From positions 124,001 to 188,000 of the forward strand of contig NZ_PISM01000022.1 of the NCBI RefSeq assembly GCF_002929225.1: a stretch of DNA of 64,000 nt, written 5' to 3'. This DNA comes from Stutzerimonas kunmingensis. GTDB lineage: Bacteria; Pseudomonadota; Gammaproteobacteria; Pseudomonadales; Pseudomonadaceae. The notes beneath the pieces are model-generated. The model was not told the origin of the DNA. It did not search any database and saw only the letters and a list, made by a program, of their open reading frames with translations. Shown here piece after piece: positions 18,707 to 27,523 of this stretch. The position numbers were made by a program, and so were the translations under genes. Position 1 is the first letter of the stretch. Every line of letters starts with the position of its first letter.

Positions 18707-20622
18707 TCGGGATAGCCTTGCTGTGGCTTATTGTTGTAGACCAGCCGTACATTGGGTGCCGGCTTGCTAATAAGCAGTCCGCTGGTGGGTTTCCAGTGCG
18801 CGGATAAGTGGATATAGCGCGACCGAAGCAGATGCTCCTCATGTACATCAAGCTCGTACCGGCCGCCCTCGGCATAAGTCATTAACTTGGAGTGGATCTG
18901 CTGGAGTTCGGAAGGGAGAGCCAATACGGGATCTCTGTCCTGTATAGGCCGTAACGGTACTCCATGATGCGAAGCGAGGTTTCGCATCACACGCAAATAC
19001 ACCAGCGCAAGTTCACTGCGTATTGGGCGCTCAATGGCTACCAGGCCTAACACCCAATCCTCCGGCGGATGGTTGACACCGCGGGGGTGGAGTTTGCGGA
19101 TGCGGCGAACGTCTTTTTTAATCTGATCATCCGGCAGGCCAAAAGCCTTCCACTTTTCGTATTGGCGCTCGGTTTCGCGCCAGGCGTGAGTACGTTCAGT
19201 TGGTGTGTCCGCGGGCACCGTGGAGCTGACCGGGCGACTTAGGATCAGCTTTTCCTGCACAACCGGAAGATAGCCGCCACCGATATCCGAGTGCGCGCCG
19301 GGGAGGGTTATCTCTTGATGATGTGGGGTCACGCTATTGAGCGCGAAGTTCCAGCGCATCTCATCACGGGCCTTCAGCTGAAGCACTTTGCGCGCACAAT
19401 CTGGCGGGAGGTACAGGTTGACACCTGGATTGTGGTGGTCCGCAGGGCTGAAGTCCCAGCTCAACGGGTCGGCCACGGCCGCCACCGTATCGAACAGACC
19501 GATGAAGTTAATCTGAACGTTGGTGGCCCAGTCGAATTTCGCGTTAAACCCCGGCGCCTGCGCATTGAATAAACTCGCCAGGATGCCGCTTTCCGATTTG
19601 AGTATTTCGTTGGCGAAGTGACGGGCCGCAGCAGCCCCGCGACTGAATCCAAAGATGTCGAGTTCCAACCCTTCGATTTCCAGATTGGGGTTATTACCCA
19701 GCAGGCGACCCAGCGACTCTTGGATCTTCTGCGGACTTTGCATCACCCGGGCCACTACGCCGGTATCGCCCATACCAGTCCCTTGCCCGTACACCGAGTC
19801 TTCTTCCCCGCTGCTGGTGCCGATGCCTTCGAGATACGCCTTGATGCTGGCGCTACGCTCGTCCTTAGCCAGGCTCCGGGTCGCATCGTCCTTGTACAGG
19901 TCGAACAGCCGCGCTACGTTGCTCGGCGCGTTGCCGTAGCTGTTGTCCGGTGTCTGGGTAAAGAAGCCGTTGCCTTCGCTACCGCCGAAACCATGCGCCC
20001 TACAATACTCGACGACCTCCCCGAGGGTGCGCTCGTCCAGCAGGGTCAGGTCGTCCTGACGACACTTTTCGGTCACGGCAGCATTAGCCAGGTTGTTGCC
20101 GGTGCCATCGAAGAACACGCCGATTCGCAGGGTGATGCCCTGGCGCGCCTGTTGCTGCGGCTGATCGACCAGCTCCTCTTCTTCGTCTTCTTCTTCCAGG
20201 CCCAAAGGCGCTAGGTCCCCCGGCTCTTCCTGCCAGGCGCGGGCCACCGGTGCAGATGAGCGAAAGGCCTCGGCGGCAGCGGCCGCTGCAGTAACTGTCT
20301 TGGCAACTCCAAGGACGGCAGGCGCGAGGAAGGGCGCCGCGCTATGGCTGCTGCCGATGACCACCGTACCCGAACCGGCGGTGACGACATTGCCGTGGTT
20401 ACCCACACTGCCCACCACCGCCGCCGGCTTGCCGTCGATCAGCACATTGGGAATCACGGCGCTGGCCATTGCGCCGCCGCAGGCGGAAGCGTCGCCCATG
20501 CGTGCGGCCGGCAGGCCGTCGAACAGCACGTCGGGTGAGCCGACGGCGATGGGGTTGGTGCCGTGGCCCGTCTTCGGGCAGGCGGTAGGATCGCCGAGGC
20601 GGGCTGCGGGTTTGCCGGACAT
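18703..20622 (-). CDS. PAAR-fused DUF2235 (Tle1-like) phospholipase effector
   Basis: A 639-residue two-part effector. Residues 1-90 are a PAAR spike-tip domain (GKPAARLGDP, then DGLPAARMGD and DGKPAAVVG repeats). An alanine-rich and then acidic linker (about 108-155) follows, and residues 163-620 are the DUF2235 alpha/beta hydrolase. The start of the hydrolase (IGVFFDGTGNN), the nucleophile motif GFSRG with Ser327 and the conserved HSDIGGGY (residues 444-451) are intact, so it should be active. It would sit on VgrG and hydrolyse phospholipids in a target cell. It lies inside the structural operon between tssE and tssF, followed by its likely immunity gene. Confidence 0.9.
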   Translation of the reverse strand: MSGKPAARLGDPTACPKTGHGTNPIAVGSPDVLFDGLPAARMGDASACGGAMASAVIPNVLIDGKPAAVVGSVGNHGNVVTAGSGTVVIGSSHSAAPFLAPAVLGVAKTVTAAAAAAEAFRSSAPVARAWQEEPGDLAPLGLEEEDEEEELVDQPQQQARQGITLRIGVFFDGTGNNLANAAVTEKCRQDDLTLLDERTLGEVVEYCRAHGFGGSEGNGFFTQTPDNSYGNAPSNVARLFDLYKDDATRSLAKDERSASIKAYLEGIGTSSGEEDSVYGQGTGMGDTGVVARVMQSPQKIQESLGRLLGNNPNLEIEGLELDIFGFSRGAAAARHFANEILKSESGILASLFNAQAPGFNAKFDWATNVQINFIGLFDTVAAVADPLSWDFSPADHHNPGVNLYLPPDCARKVLQLKARDEMRWNFALNSVTPHHQEITLPGAHSDIGGGYLPVVQEKLILSRPVSSTVPADTPTERTHAWRETERQYEKWKAFGLPDDQIKKDVRRIRKLHPRGVNHPPEDWVLGLVAIERPIRSELALVYLRVMRNLASHHGVPLRPIQDRDPVLALPSELQQIHSKLMTYAEGGRYELDVHEEHLLRSRYIHLSAHWKPTSGLLISKPAPNVRLVYNNKPQQGYPE

Positions 20623-20633
20623 CCGTTGTCTCC

Positions 20634-21041
20634 TTACTGGACCTTGACCTGTCCGCTGCCATCCAGGCTGGCGGAAAAGCTGACCTGGCGCTTGAGGCCA
20701 TCCACTTCCAGCAGGCCTTCGATGGTGAAGGCGAGGGTCAGTGGATCGTGGGTGCGCGGCAGCGACAGCACGCGCACCTGGGTCAACCTGGGTTCGTACG
20801 CTTCGATGAAACGTTCGATGGCGATACGCGCCTGCTGCAGCGAGTCGTGCAGCGACAGGCGCATATCGTTGAGATCGGGCAACCCGTAGTCGGGCAGCGT
20901 CTGCACGCTGCCCGCTCGGGTGCTGAGCATCTTCGCCAGATGGGCAGCCACCGAGGCCATTGCCGCGACTTCGCGGCTCCAGCCGGAACGTCGCGCGGCG
21001 TCACCGCCGAGGCGTTCGAAGAGGCTGCCGTATCCGTTCAA
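20634..21041 (-). CDS. tssE: T6SS baseplate gp25-like protein TssE
   Basis: A 135-residue gp25-like baseplate protein. The segments GSLFERLGGDAARR, NLxxLLSTR-like AHLAKMLSTRAGSVQTLPDYGLPDL and the C-terminal TIEGLLEVDGLKRQVSFSASLDG fit the family. No ATG is available. The best start is TTG at 21041, with AAGGA about 7 bases upstream overlapping the TssC stop. The longer frame up to 21293 only mirrors tssC. Confidence 0.88.
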   Translation of the reverse strand: MNGYGSLFERLGGDAARRSGWSREVAAMASVAAHLAKMLSTRAGSVQTLPDYGLPDLNDMRLSLHDSLQQARIAIERFIEAYEPRLTQVRVLSLPRTHDPLTLAFTIEGLLEVDGLKRQVSFSASLDGSGQVKVQ

Positions 21042-21045
21042 GTGC

Positions 21046-22524
21046 TTATTCCTTGTCCAGCTTGCCGACCAGCGACAGGGTGAAATCCGCGCCCATGTAT
21101 TTGAAGTGCGGACGCACGCTGAGGCTGACGCGGTACCAGCCCGGTTCGCCCTCGACGTCGCTGACGTTGACCTGGGCGGCGCGCAGCGGACGACGGCTGC
21201 GTACTTCGGAGCTCGGATTCTCCTGGTCGGCGACGAACTGGCGGATCCACTTGTTGAGTTCCAGTTCGAGGTCGGTGCGCTCCTTCCATGCACCGATCTG
21301 CTCGCGCTGCAGCACCTTCAGGTAGTGCGCCAGGCGGTTGACGATGAACAGGTAGGGCAGCTGGGTGCCGAGCTTGTAGTTCAGCTCGGCGGTCTTGCCT
21401 TCTTCGCTATTACCGAAGAACTTGGGCTTCTGCGCCGAGTTGGCGGAGAAGAACGCGGCGTTGTCGCTGCCCTTGCGCATGGTCAGGGCGATAAAGCCTT
21501 CCTCGGCCAGCTCGTACTCGCGACGATCGGAAACCAGCACTTCGGTCGGGATCTTGGTTTCGATCTCGCCCATGCTTTCGAAATGGTGCAGCGGCAGGTC
21601 TTCCACTGCTCCGCCGCTCTGCGGGCCGATGATGTTCGGGCACCAGCGGAACTTGGCGAAGCTGTCGGTCAGGCGGCTGGCGAAGGCGTAGGCGGTGTTG
21701 CCCCACAGGTAGTGTTCGTGGCTGCCGGCGACGTTTTCCTTGTAGACGAAGCTCTTCACCGGGTTGTCTTCCGGATCGTAGGGGTTGCGCAGCAGGAAGC
21801 GCGGGACGGTCAGGCCGACGTAGCGGGCATCTTCCTGTTCGCGGAAGCTCTGCCACTTGGTGAACTGCGGGCCCTCGAAGTGATCCTTCAGGTCCTTCAG
21901 GTCCGGCAGGCCGGTGAAGCTTTCCAGACCGAAGAACTTCGGGCCGGCAGCGGCAATGAATGGCGCGTGGGACATGCTCGCGACGCTGGCAACGTACTGC
22001 ATGGTCTTCACGTCTGGTGCGCTGGGGTCGAAGAAGTAGTTGGCGATCAGCGCACCGACCGGCTGGCCGCCGAACTGGCCGTATTCGGCGGTGTAGATGT
22101 GCTTGTACAGGCCGGACTGAACGATCTCCGGGCTGTCCTCGAAGTCGTCGAGCAGGTCCTGCTTGGAGGCGTTGAGCAGCTCGAGCTTGATGTTCTCGCG
22201 AAAGTTGGTGCGATCGACCAGCAGCTTCAGACCGCGCCAGGAGGATTCCAGGGCCTGGAACTGCGGGTGGTGAAGGATTTCGTCCATCTGCTGGCTGAGC
22301 TTGGCGTCGATCTCCGCGATCATGCGGTCGACCATGGCCTTCTTCACCGGCTCGTTTTCGTTCTGCGGCTTGAGCAGTTCTTCGATGAAGGCCGAGACGC
22401 CGCGCTTGGCGATGTCGTAGGCCTCGTCGTCCGGGGTCAGGCGGGTTTCGGCGATGATGCGGTCGAGGATGCCGCCTTCGGCGAGGTGGTTGCCGTGCTC
22501 GACGGCGGCTGCGCTAGTGGTCAT
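21046..22524 (-). CDS. tssC: T6SS sheath large subunit TssC
   Basis: A 492-residue TssC (ImpC/VipB) protein, the large component of the contractile sheath. Visible family segments are FQALESSWRGLKLLVDRTNF, YTAEYGQFGGQPVGALI, FIAAAGPKFFG and NTAYAFASRLTDSFAKFRWCPNI, plus the C-terminal region that is recycled by ClpV. It lies 26 bases after tssB. Confidence 0.97.
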   Translation of the reverse strand: MTTSAAAVEHGNHLAEGGILDRIIAETRLTPDDEAYDIAKRGVSAFIEELLKPQNENEPVKKAMVDRMIAEIDAKLSQQMDEILHHPQFQALESSWRGLKLLVDRTNFRENIKLELLNASKQDLLDDFEDSPEIVQSGLYKHIYTAEYGQFGGQPVGALIANYFFDPSAPDVKTMQYVASVASMSHAPFIAAAGPKFFGLESFTGLPDLKDLKDHFEGPQFTKWQSFREQEDARYVGLTVPRFLLRNPYDPEDNPVKSFVYKENVAGSHEHYLWGNTAYAFASRLTDSFAKFRWCPNIIGPQSGGAVEDLPLHHFESMGEIETKIPTEVLVSDRREYELAEEGFIALTMRKGSDNAAFFSANSAQKPKFFGNSEEGKTAELNYKLGTQLPYLFIVNRLAHYLKVLQREQIGAWKERTDLELELNKWIRQFVADQENPSSEVRSRRPLRAAQVNVSDVEGEPGWYRVSLSVRPHFKYMGADFTLSLVGKLDKE

Positions 22525-22550
22525 GTAGATGTGCTTCCTTGTCGGTGATA

Positions 22551-23057
22551 TCAGGCGTCCAGCTTCTCTTTGGCCGCCAGGCCCAGTTCGCCGAGTACGC
22601 GGTCACGCGAATCGTCGTCGGCGAGTACGCTTTCGATGGCCTTGCGGAAGGCCGGGGCGTTGCCCAGTGGGCCTTTCAGGGCGACCAGGGCGTCGCGCAG
22701 TTCCATCAGTTTCTTCAGCTCCGGGACCTGCTCGACCAGATTGGCCGGGTTGAAGTCCTTCATCGAATTGATGCGCAGCTGCACGGCCAGCTCGTCATCG
22801 GTCTGCTCGTCCTGCAGACGGTTCGGCACGCCGAAGGTCAGGTTCAGCTCCTGCTTGGCCAGGACCTCGTCGAAGCTGTTCTTGTCGATGGCGATGGGCT
22901 TGCGGTCTTCGATCTTGCGATCGTCGGCGCGCTGGGTGAAATCGCCCAGCACCATCAGCTTGAGGGGCAGCTCGACCTCTTCCTGAGCATTGCCGGTGGC
23001 CGGCTTGAACGTGACGTTGATGCGTTCCTTGGGTGCAACCGAGCCTTCTTTGGCCAT
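22551..23057 (-). CDS. tssB: T6SS sheath small subunit TssB
   Basis: A 168-residue TssB (ImpB/VipA) protein that pairs with TssC in the sheath. The start at 23057 (MAKEGSVAPKERINVTF) is set by AAAGGAGA eight bases upstream and by the family N-terminus. The KPATGNAQEEVELPLKLMVLGDFTQR stretch is typical. It follows tssA by 17 bases. Confidence 0.96.
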   Translation of the reverse strand: MAKEGSVAPKERINVTFKPATGNAQEEVELPLKLMVLGDFTQRADDRKIEDRKPIAIDKNSFDEVLAKQELNLTFGVPNRLQDEQTDDELAVQLRINSMKDFNPANLVEQVPELKKLMELRDALVALKGPLGNAPAFRKAIESVLADDDSRDRVLGELGLAAKEKLDA

Positions 23058-23074
23058 GGTGTTCTCCTTTGCGG

Positions 23075-24637
23075 TTAATCCAGCACCACTTCGAGATCGA
23101 GGTGGCACAGCCTGCGGTAAATCTCATCCTTGCTTTCACGCACGGCGTGGTTCTGCGGCAGCAGCTCGCAACAGCTGTGCAGCAGGCGCAGTACCTCGAG
23201 GGCGAGATCGGGTTCCCAGCTGCCCAGGCCACTGGCTTCGAGCTGCTGGTCGAGTGCTTCGAGCTGGGTTTTGGCCAGCTCGTATTTCTTGGCCTGGTAG
23301 CACAGGCGGGCGAGGCTCAGCTGCCAGAAGAAGCGCTCGCGGCCACCTCGGGCGCGAGCCAGGCCCTGTTTGAGCTGCTGCACGGCGGGCTTGAGGCCGT
23401 CCTTGCGCAGCAGCGGCACAGCTTCCTGCAGCGCGAGCTCCCAGCTCGGTTGCAGGGTGCCGGCTACGGGCGGCTCCTCCTGTCTGGCGGCCGTTGTCGG
23501 CTGCACATGGGGCATGACCTGGCCACTGATCCAGGCACGGGTTTCGGCATCGGCAAACGGGGTGCCGTCGTGAAAGCACAGTTCTTCCAGACGCGGTACG
23601 CGTTGCAGGAACAGCGCGAGCTGGATCTCCACTTCGCGCATGGCCTGCGCGGCGTCCAGCTCCTGCAGGCACTCCCAGGCCAGGCGCTGGCCGTCCAGCC
23701 AGAACGGCGCGCGCGCGGTGCTGTTTTCCAGATCCACCAGCAGGTCGGCGTACTGCCCTTGAGCGAAGCGTTCGCGGTAGCTGGCGAGCTTGTCGGCGGG
23801 CACGCCACGTAGCGCGGTAATCTGCTCGCTGTTGTGCTCCGGCTGGCTGTCGATGCTCAGCCAGAGCAGGGTTCGCGCGAGGCGCAGGGGGCGCAGATCG
23901 CTGGTGCGCTGCTTGAGCCACCAGGCGGTCAGTGGGCGCGCCTGCTCCTGCAGGTTGCGCACGGCCTTGAGCGCTTCCTTGTCGTTCTCTATCGGCGAGC
24001 CGGGAGCGAAGACCTGGCTGGCGACCTGCTTGACCTGGGCAATGGCCGCCCCCACCGTACCTGGCTGCGCCTGTCCCTGACTGGCGCGTTTGACCATGCC
24101 GTCGAGCTGGCGGCACAGCGGCAGCAGCAGCGGTGCGTCTTCGCCCAGATGGCCGGACAGGCACTGCTCCAGCGCATGCAATTGCTCGGCGAGGCTGCGA
24201 AACAGTGGCAGCTGTTCGCCAACCGGCACGTCTTCGGAAAAGGTCTGCTCCAGGCGCGGCAGCAACCAGTTGATCGCGGCGGCGCGGGTGCGTGGCTTGC
24301 GTGGGTGCAGCTCGTCCCAGTGATTGCTGCACAGGTATTGCAGCAGGCTCAGGCCAGCCTGCAGCCCAGCGAAGGATTCGCGTTGGAACAGGCTCCATGT
24401 GAGCCAGGCTGCAGCACGCAGGTCCTTGGACAGCGAAGCGAGCAGCACTTCGCTGCCTTCGCGGACCTTCTGCCAGTCGATGCCGGTGGTCTGATGCAGT
24501 GCCCCCGCCTTGGCAAGTTCAGCCTCGAGCAGTTCGAATTCGCTGCTGTAGCGAATATCGTCGCCAGCGAAATTGCTGTCATTGACCGGCTTTCTGGCAA
24601 GTTCCAGATAATGCTTGCTGAGTGCGCTGGCGTGCAT
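23075..24637 (-). CDS. tssA: T6SS assembly cap protein TssA
   Basis: A 520-residue TssA (ImpA-N family) protein that primes sheath and tube assembly. The conserved N-terminal ImpA region is at about residues 10-130 (IRYSSEFELLEAELAKAG..., DWQKVREGSEVLLASLSKDLRAA). The C-terminal half resembles the VasJ-type domain (FWQLSLARLCYQAKKYELAKTQLEALDQQL). The ATG at 24637 (MHASALSKHYLELARK) was chosen by family fit. It is the first gene of the T6SS operon in this window, and the promoter should lie in 24638-24996. Confidence 0.92.
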   Translation of the reverse strand: MHASALSKHYLELARKPVNDSNFAGDDIRYSSEFELLEAELAKAGALHQTTGIDWQKVREGSEVLLASLSKDLRAAAWLTWSLFQRESFAGLQAGLSLLQYLCSNHWDELHPRKPRTRAAAINWLLPRLEQTFSEDVPVGEQLPLFRSLAEQLHALEQCLSGHLGEDAPLLLPLCRQLDGMVKRASQGQAQPGTVGAAIAQVKQVASQVFAPGSPIENDKEALKAVRNLQEQARPLTAWWLKQRTSDLRPLRLARTLLWLSIDSQPEHNSEQITALRGVPADKLASYRERFAQGQYADLLVDLENSTARAPFWLDGQRLAWECLQELDAAQAMREVEIQLALFLQRVPRLEELCFHDGTPFADAETRAWISGQVMPHVQPTTAARQEEPPVAGTLQPSWELALQEAVPLLRKDGLKPAVQQLKQGLARARGGRERFFWQLSLARLCYQAKKYELAKTQLEALDQQLEASGLGSWEPDLALEVLRLLHSCCELLPQNHAVRESKDEIYRRLCHLDLEVVLD

Positions 24638-24996
24638 TGGGTCTTCCGTGACGCTCAAGTTCGATCCGTGAACTTTGAAACATGCCGCCAATATCAAAAG
24701 CGGAATGTTTCCGAGAAAAGGGGTGCGCAATTTGTTGCACACCGTCCCTGCGCAACAAATTGCACAGGGCCTTATGGGGTGGGCATCCTAGACGTGGGGT
24801 ATGTGTCGTTCAAGGCGAGAAGTGTGATCTCCGTTGCAGCTGGGAATATTAACCAGCTGGCGACGGAGCTAATTCAAAACGGGGGATTAAGTTGCCTTTA
24901 TATAACAACTTACTTCGTAGGAAATATGCCGGTTGCTTGTAAGAGAATACTTACGTGCAACTTTCTACCCGGTCACAGAAACGGGGTCGATAAATG
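24638..24996. other. AT-richer promoter region between tssA and the mutarotase gene
   Basis: This 359-base gap has no supportable gene and is more AT-rich than its surroundings. It holds two palindromic operator-like sites (24724-24766) and a small inverted repeat AAGTTG/CAACTT (24889-24911). On the minus strand GG-N10-GC with a TTGCA -12 element falls at 24970-24957, a weak sigma54 candidate. It must contain the promoter of the T6SS operon. Confidence 0.6.
24724..24766 (-). promoter_or_regulatory. Tandem palindromic operator-like sites upstream of tssA
   Basis: Two 18-base sites, 24724-24741 and 24749-24766, have centres 25 bases apart. Read on the minus strand both are TGTGCAA-N4-TTGCGCA, so each is itself nearly palindromic. 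They end 87 bases upstream of the tssA start. They could bind the Fis-type domain of the cluster's sigma54 activator or a repressor. No regulator is proven. Confidence 0.6.
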
Positions 24997-25899
24997 TTAT
25001 AGGTCGCTGGTAGTTGCCGATATGGACACAGTCAGGATGTGGCGCTGACCCGGCTGGAGCACCACCGCGTCGTCCAGAACGTTGGCCGTCTCGATGCACA
25101 GCATCCGCTGCCAGGCATCGTCGGCGAAGCTCGTCAGGCGCCGCGCCTTGTCGATCCACGGATTCCACAACACGGCGGACATCGACCCGCTGGTGGTCAG
25201 TCGGATGCGCCGCTGCCACGCCGGATCGACGAGATTCAGGGTGGCCGGCAGCTGCTGGTAGACACGATCGGTTTCGCCGCTGAAATGCAGGTCGTCCTGT
25301 TGCTGGCATTCTTTCCAGTCCAGCAGGGTGTCGATGTACGGGCAGCCGGCGAGGCCCTCCACACGCACCTGATGGATGTCGCTGACGGCGAAGTAGCTGT
25401 GCAGCGCCTGGCTGATGGCAACGCTCTCGTCACCGTCGTTGCGGCTGCTGAGGCTGAGCTGGAGATCATCGGCGAGGCGAATCCGCAGCGTCAGTTCGAC
25501 CCGATGCGGCCAGCCCGGCAACGCGCCGAGCGCCTGCGGACAGTCGAACTCGAGAATAGCCGCATCGCCATCGCTGCGTTGTTCGCGCAACTGCCAGGGC
25601 AGCGTGCGTACCAGGCCATGGAAAGGTGCGGGTTGTTCGCCGTGGTAGCTCGCCTGCACGGCCTGCGGATTGCGCGCCAGGTCGCCGAACCACGGCCAGC
25701 AGATCGGCACGCCGCCGCGTACCGACTGACCCTGCTGGAAGGCTGCCTCTTCGCTGAGCCAGATGATCGGTGGTGCGTCGCCCTGGCGATAGCTGAGGAT
25801 CTGCGCGCCCTGTTCGGCGATCAGTAGTTCGTCCTCGCCGCGGCGGACTCGCCAGACGGCGAGCTGGTCCATTTCGATGCGTTGGATATCGACAGGCAT
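24997..25899 (-). CDS. D-hexose-6-phosphate mutarotase (aldose 1-epimerase family, YeaD-like)
   Basis: A 300-residue beta-sandwich epimerase that interconverts anomers of hexose 6-phosphates in the cytosol. Family segments are RGGVPICWPWFGD, PFHGLVRTLPW (catalytic His), ISQALHSYFAVSDI and the late acid in CIETANV. The ATG at 25899 (MPVDIQRIEMDQLAVW) fits the family. The frame runs 123 bases further without support. It stands alone between the T6SS promoter region and an ABC transporter. Confidence 0.88.
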   Translation of the reverse strand: MPVDIQRIEMDQLAVWRVRRGEDELLIAEQGAQILSYRQGDAPPIIWLSEEAAFQQGQSVRGGVPICWPWFGDLARNPQAVQASYHGEQPAPFHGLVRTLPWQLREQRSDGDAAILEFDCPQALGALPGWPHRVELTLRIRLADDLQLSLSSRNDGDESVAISQALHSYFAVSDIHQVRVEGLAGCPYIDTLLDWKECQQQDDLHFSGETDRVYQQLPATLNLVDPAWQRRIRLTTSGSMSAVLWNPWIDKARRLTSFADDAWQRMLCIETANVLDDAVVLQPGQRHILTVSISATTSDL

Positions 25900-26035
25900 G
25901 GGCAATCTCGTGATGGACTCGGTTTTGCGTCTGACAACGGTCGCAAGGCGGGATTTCATCCGCCTCCGGGCGTGGGGTGGATGTTGCTTACATCCAGCGT
26001 GGCTCCGTTCGATAGGGGCCACTCGGTGGATCGCC

Positions 26036-26065
26036 AGGGTGGATCGCCGACGCGCGATCCACCCT
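26036..26065. repeat. Dispersed hairpin repeat, perfect 12-base stem
   Basis: AGGGTGGATCGC (26036-26047) and GCGATCCACCCT (26054-26065) around a six-base loop. It belongs to the same GGTGGA...TCCACC family as 700, 898 and 51859. Placed 13 bases after the last gene of the ABC transporter operon, it could serve as the 3' end of that transcript. Confidence 0.8.
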
Positions 26066-26078
26066 ACAGGTCGCGCGG

Positions 26079-26768
26079 TCAGCGACCCTGGCAGGCGTCG
26101 ACCCGCAGCCAGCGTTCCAGCAGCTTGAAGCCCTGCATCAGGATGAAGGCGATCAGCAGGTAGATCAGGCCGGCGGTGAGGAACATTTCCTCGTGCAGGT
26201 AGGTGCGGGCGGCGATCTTGCGCGCCATGCCGGTCAGTTCCAGCAGCGTGATGGTGCTGGCCAGGGCGCTGGCCTTGAGCATCAGGATCACTTCGTTGCT
26301 GTAGGCCGGCAGGCCGATGCGCGTCGCGCGCGGCAGGATGATGTGCAGCAGCGCCTGGGCGCGTGACATGCCCAGCGCCCGTGCGGCTTCGACTTCACCT
26401 GGCGGCACGTTCTGGATCGCTCCGCGGATGATCTCGGCGATATAGGCGGCAGTATGCAGCGTCATCGTGATGATCGCGCACCAGTACGGGTCACGCAGGT
26501 ATGGCCAGAGCGCGCTTTGGCGCACCACCTCGAACTGCGCCATGCCGTAGTAGACCAGGAACAGTTGCACCAGCAGCGGGGTGCCGCGGAAGAAGAAGAT
26601 GTAGCCATAGGGCAGCGCGCGTATGGCCAGCAGGCGGGAGGAGCGGGCAATGCCCAGCGGCACGGCGAGGATCAGCCCGGCGACGACCGAAACGCCGACC
26701 AGTTGCAGCGTCAGCCAGGCGCCTTCGATGAAGCTCGGCAGCCACTTGATGAAGATTTCCCAGGTCAT
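26079..26768 (-). CDS. Polar amino-acid ABC transporter permease (HisM-like)
   Basis: A 229-residue inner-membrane permease with about five hydrophobic segments and the cytoplasmic EAA-type loop EVEAARALGMSRAQALLHIILPRA. It pairs with the adjacent HisQ-like permease, overlapping it by four bases. The operon order ATPase, binding protein, two permeases matches a Pseudomonas arginine/ornithine/lysine/histidine-type importer. The exact amino acid is not settled by sequence. Confidence 0.9.
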   Translation of the reverse strand: MTWEIFIKWLPSFIEGAWLTLQLVGVSVVAGLILAVPLGIARSSRLLAIRALPYGYIFFFRGTPLLVQLFLVYYGMAQFEVVRQSALWPYLRDPYWCAIITMTLHTAAYIAEIIRGAIQNVPPGEVEAARALGMSRAQALLHIILPRATRIGLPAYSNEVILMLKASALASTITLLELTGMARKIAARTYLHEEMFLTAGLIYLLIAFILMQGFKLLERWLRVDACQGR

Positions 26769-27460
26769 GCTGCGCTCCGCACGAAGCCGCGGCCGGCACG
26801 TTTTTCAAGAAAATACATGCCGATCATGGCGACGATGGTCAGGCACAGGTAGATGAAGGCGGCGACAAGGAAGAAGGTGAAAGGCTCCTTGCTGGCGGTC
26901 ACGGCGATCTGCGAGCGGCGCATGATCTCTTCCAGGCCGATGACGGATACCAGTGCCGTGTCCTTCATCAGGATCATGAACAGATTGCCCAGCCCCGGCA
27001 GCGCCAGGCGCCACATCTGCGGCAGGATCAGCCGCGTGAAGATCCGCCGTTTGCCCAGCCCCAGGGCCAGGCCAGCCTCACGGTGTCCCTTGGGAATGGC
27101 CAGCAGCGCCCCGCGGAAAACTTCGGTGGCGTAGGCGCCGAAGCACAGACCAAGGGCGATGGTGCCGGCGGCGAACGGGCTGAGGGCCAGGTTCTCGATG
27201 CCGAACAGCTCGCCGATACCGCGAATCAGGCTGATGGTGCCGAAATAGATAAGCAGTACCCAGAGCAGTTCGGGTACGCCGCGCACGATGGTCGAGTAGG
27301 TGCCGCCGAGCCAGCGCAGCGCGCTGTAGGGCGAGGTCTTGGCGAGAGCGCCGAGCAGACCGAGCACCAGCCCCAGCGCCAGGGAAGCGAGGGCCAGTTG
27401 AATGGTCATCCAGGTGCCGGCGATAAGCGCCGGACCGAATCCGTGAAGGTCAGGAATCAT
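26765..27460 (-). CDS. Polar amino-acid ABC transporter permease (HisQ-like)
   Basis: A 231-residue permease with five hydrophobic segments and the EAA-type loop GHREAGLALGLGKRRIFTRLILPQ. The RGVPELLWVLLIYFG segment is typical of the HisQ/ArtQ type. It is the partner of the HisM-like subunit downstream, with which it shares four bases. A strong hairpin stands between it and the binding-protein gene. Confidence 0.9.
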   Translation of the reverse strand: MIPDLHGFGPALIAGTWMTIQLALASLALGLVLGLLGALAKTSPYSALRWLGGTYSTIVRGVPELLWVLLIYFGTISLIRGIGELFGIENLALSPFAAGTIALGLCFGAYATEVFRGALLAIPKGHREAGLALGLGKRRIFTRLILPQMWRLALPGLGNLFMILMKDTALVSVIGLEEIMRRSQIAVTASKEPFTFFLVAAFIYLCLTIVAMIGMYFLEKRAGRGFVRSAA

Positions 27461-27473
27461 AGAAACTCAAACA

Positions 27474-27513
27474 CCGAAGCCCGGTCGGCCAGTTTAAGGC
27501 GACCGGGCTTCGG
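27474..27513 (-). promoter_or_regulatory. Intercistronic hairpin between binding-protein and permease genes
   Basis: Perfect 14-base stem CCGAAGCCCGGTCG (27474-27487) and CGACCGGGCTTCGG (27500-27513) with a 12-base loop and no T-tract. It lies in the 63-base gap after the binding-protein stop. Such hairpins stabilise the upstream message or thin out transcription, so that the binding protein is made in excess over the permeases. Confidence 0.75.
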
Positions 27514-27523
27514 CTCGGTTGGA

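Noticed and set aside
24956..24970. Sigma54-like element (GG-N10-GC with TTGCA) on the minus strand upstream of tssA
   Set aside because: The -24 side matches only at GG, it lies about 320 bases before the gene, and the operator-like sites would then be downstream of it. Kept only as a weak candidate in the gap description.
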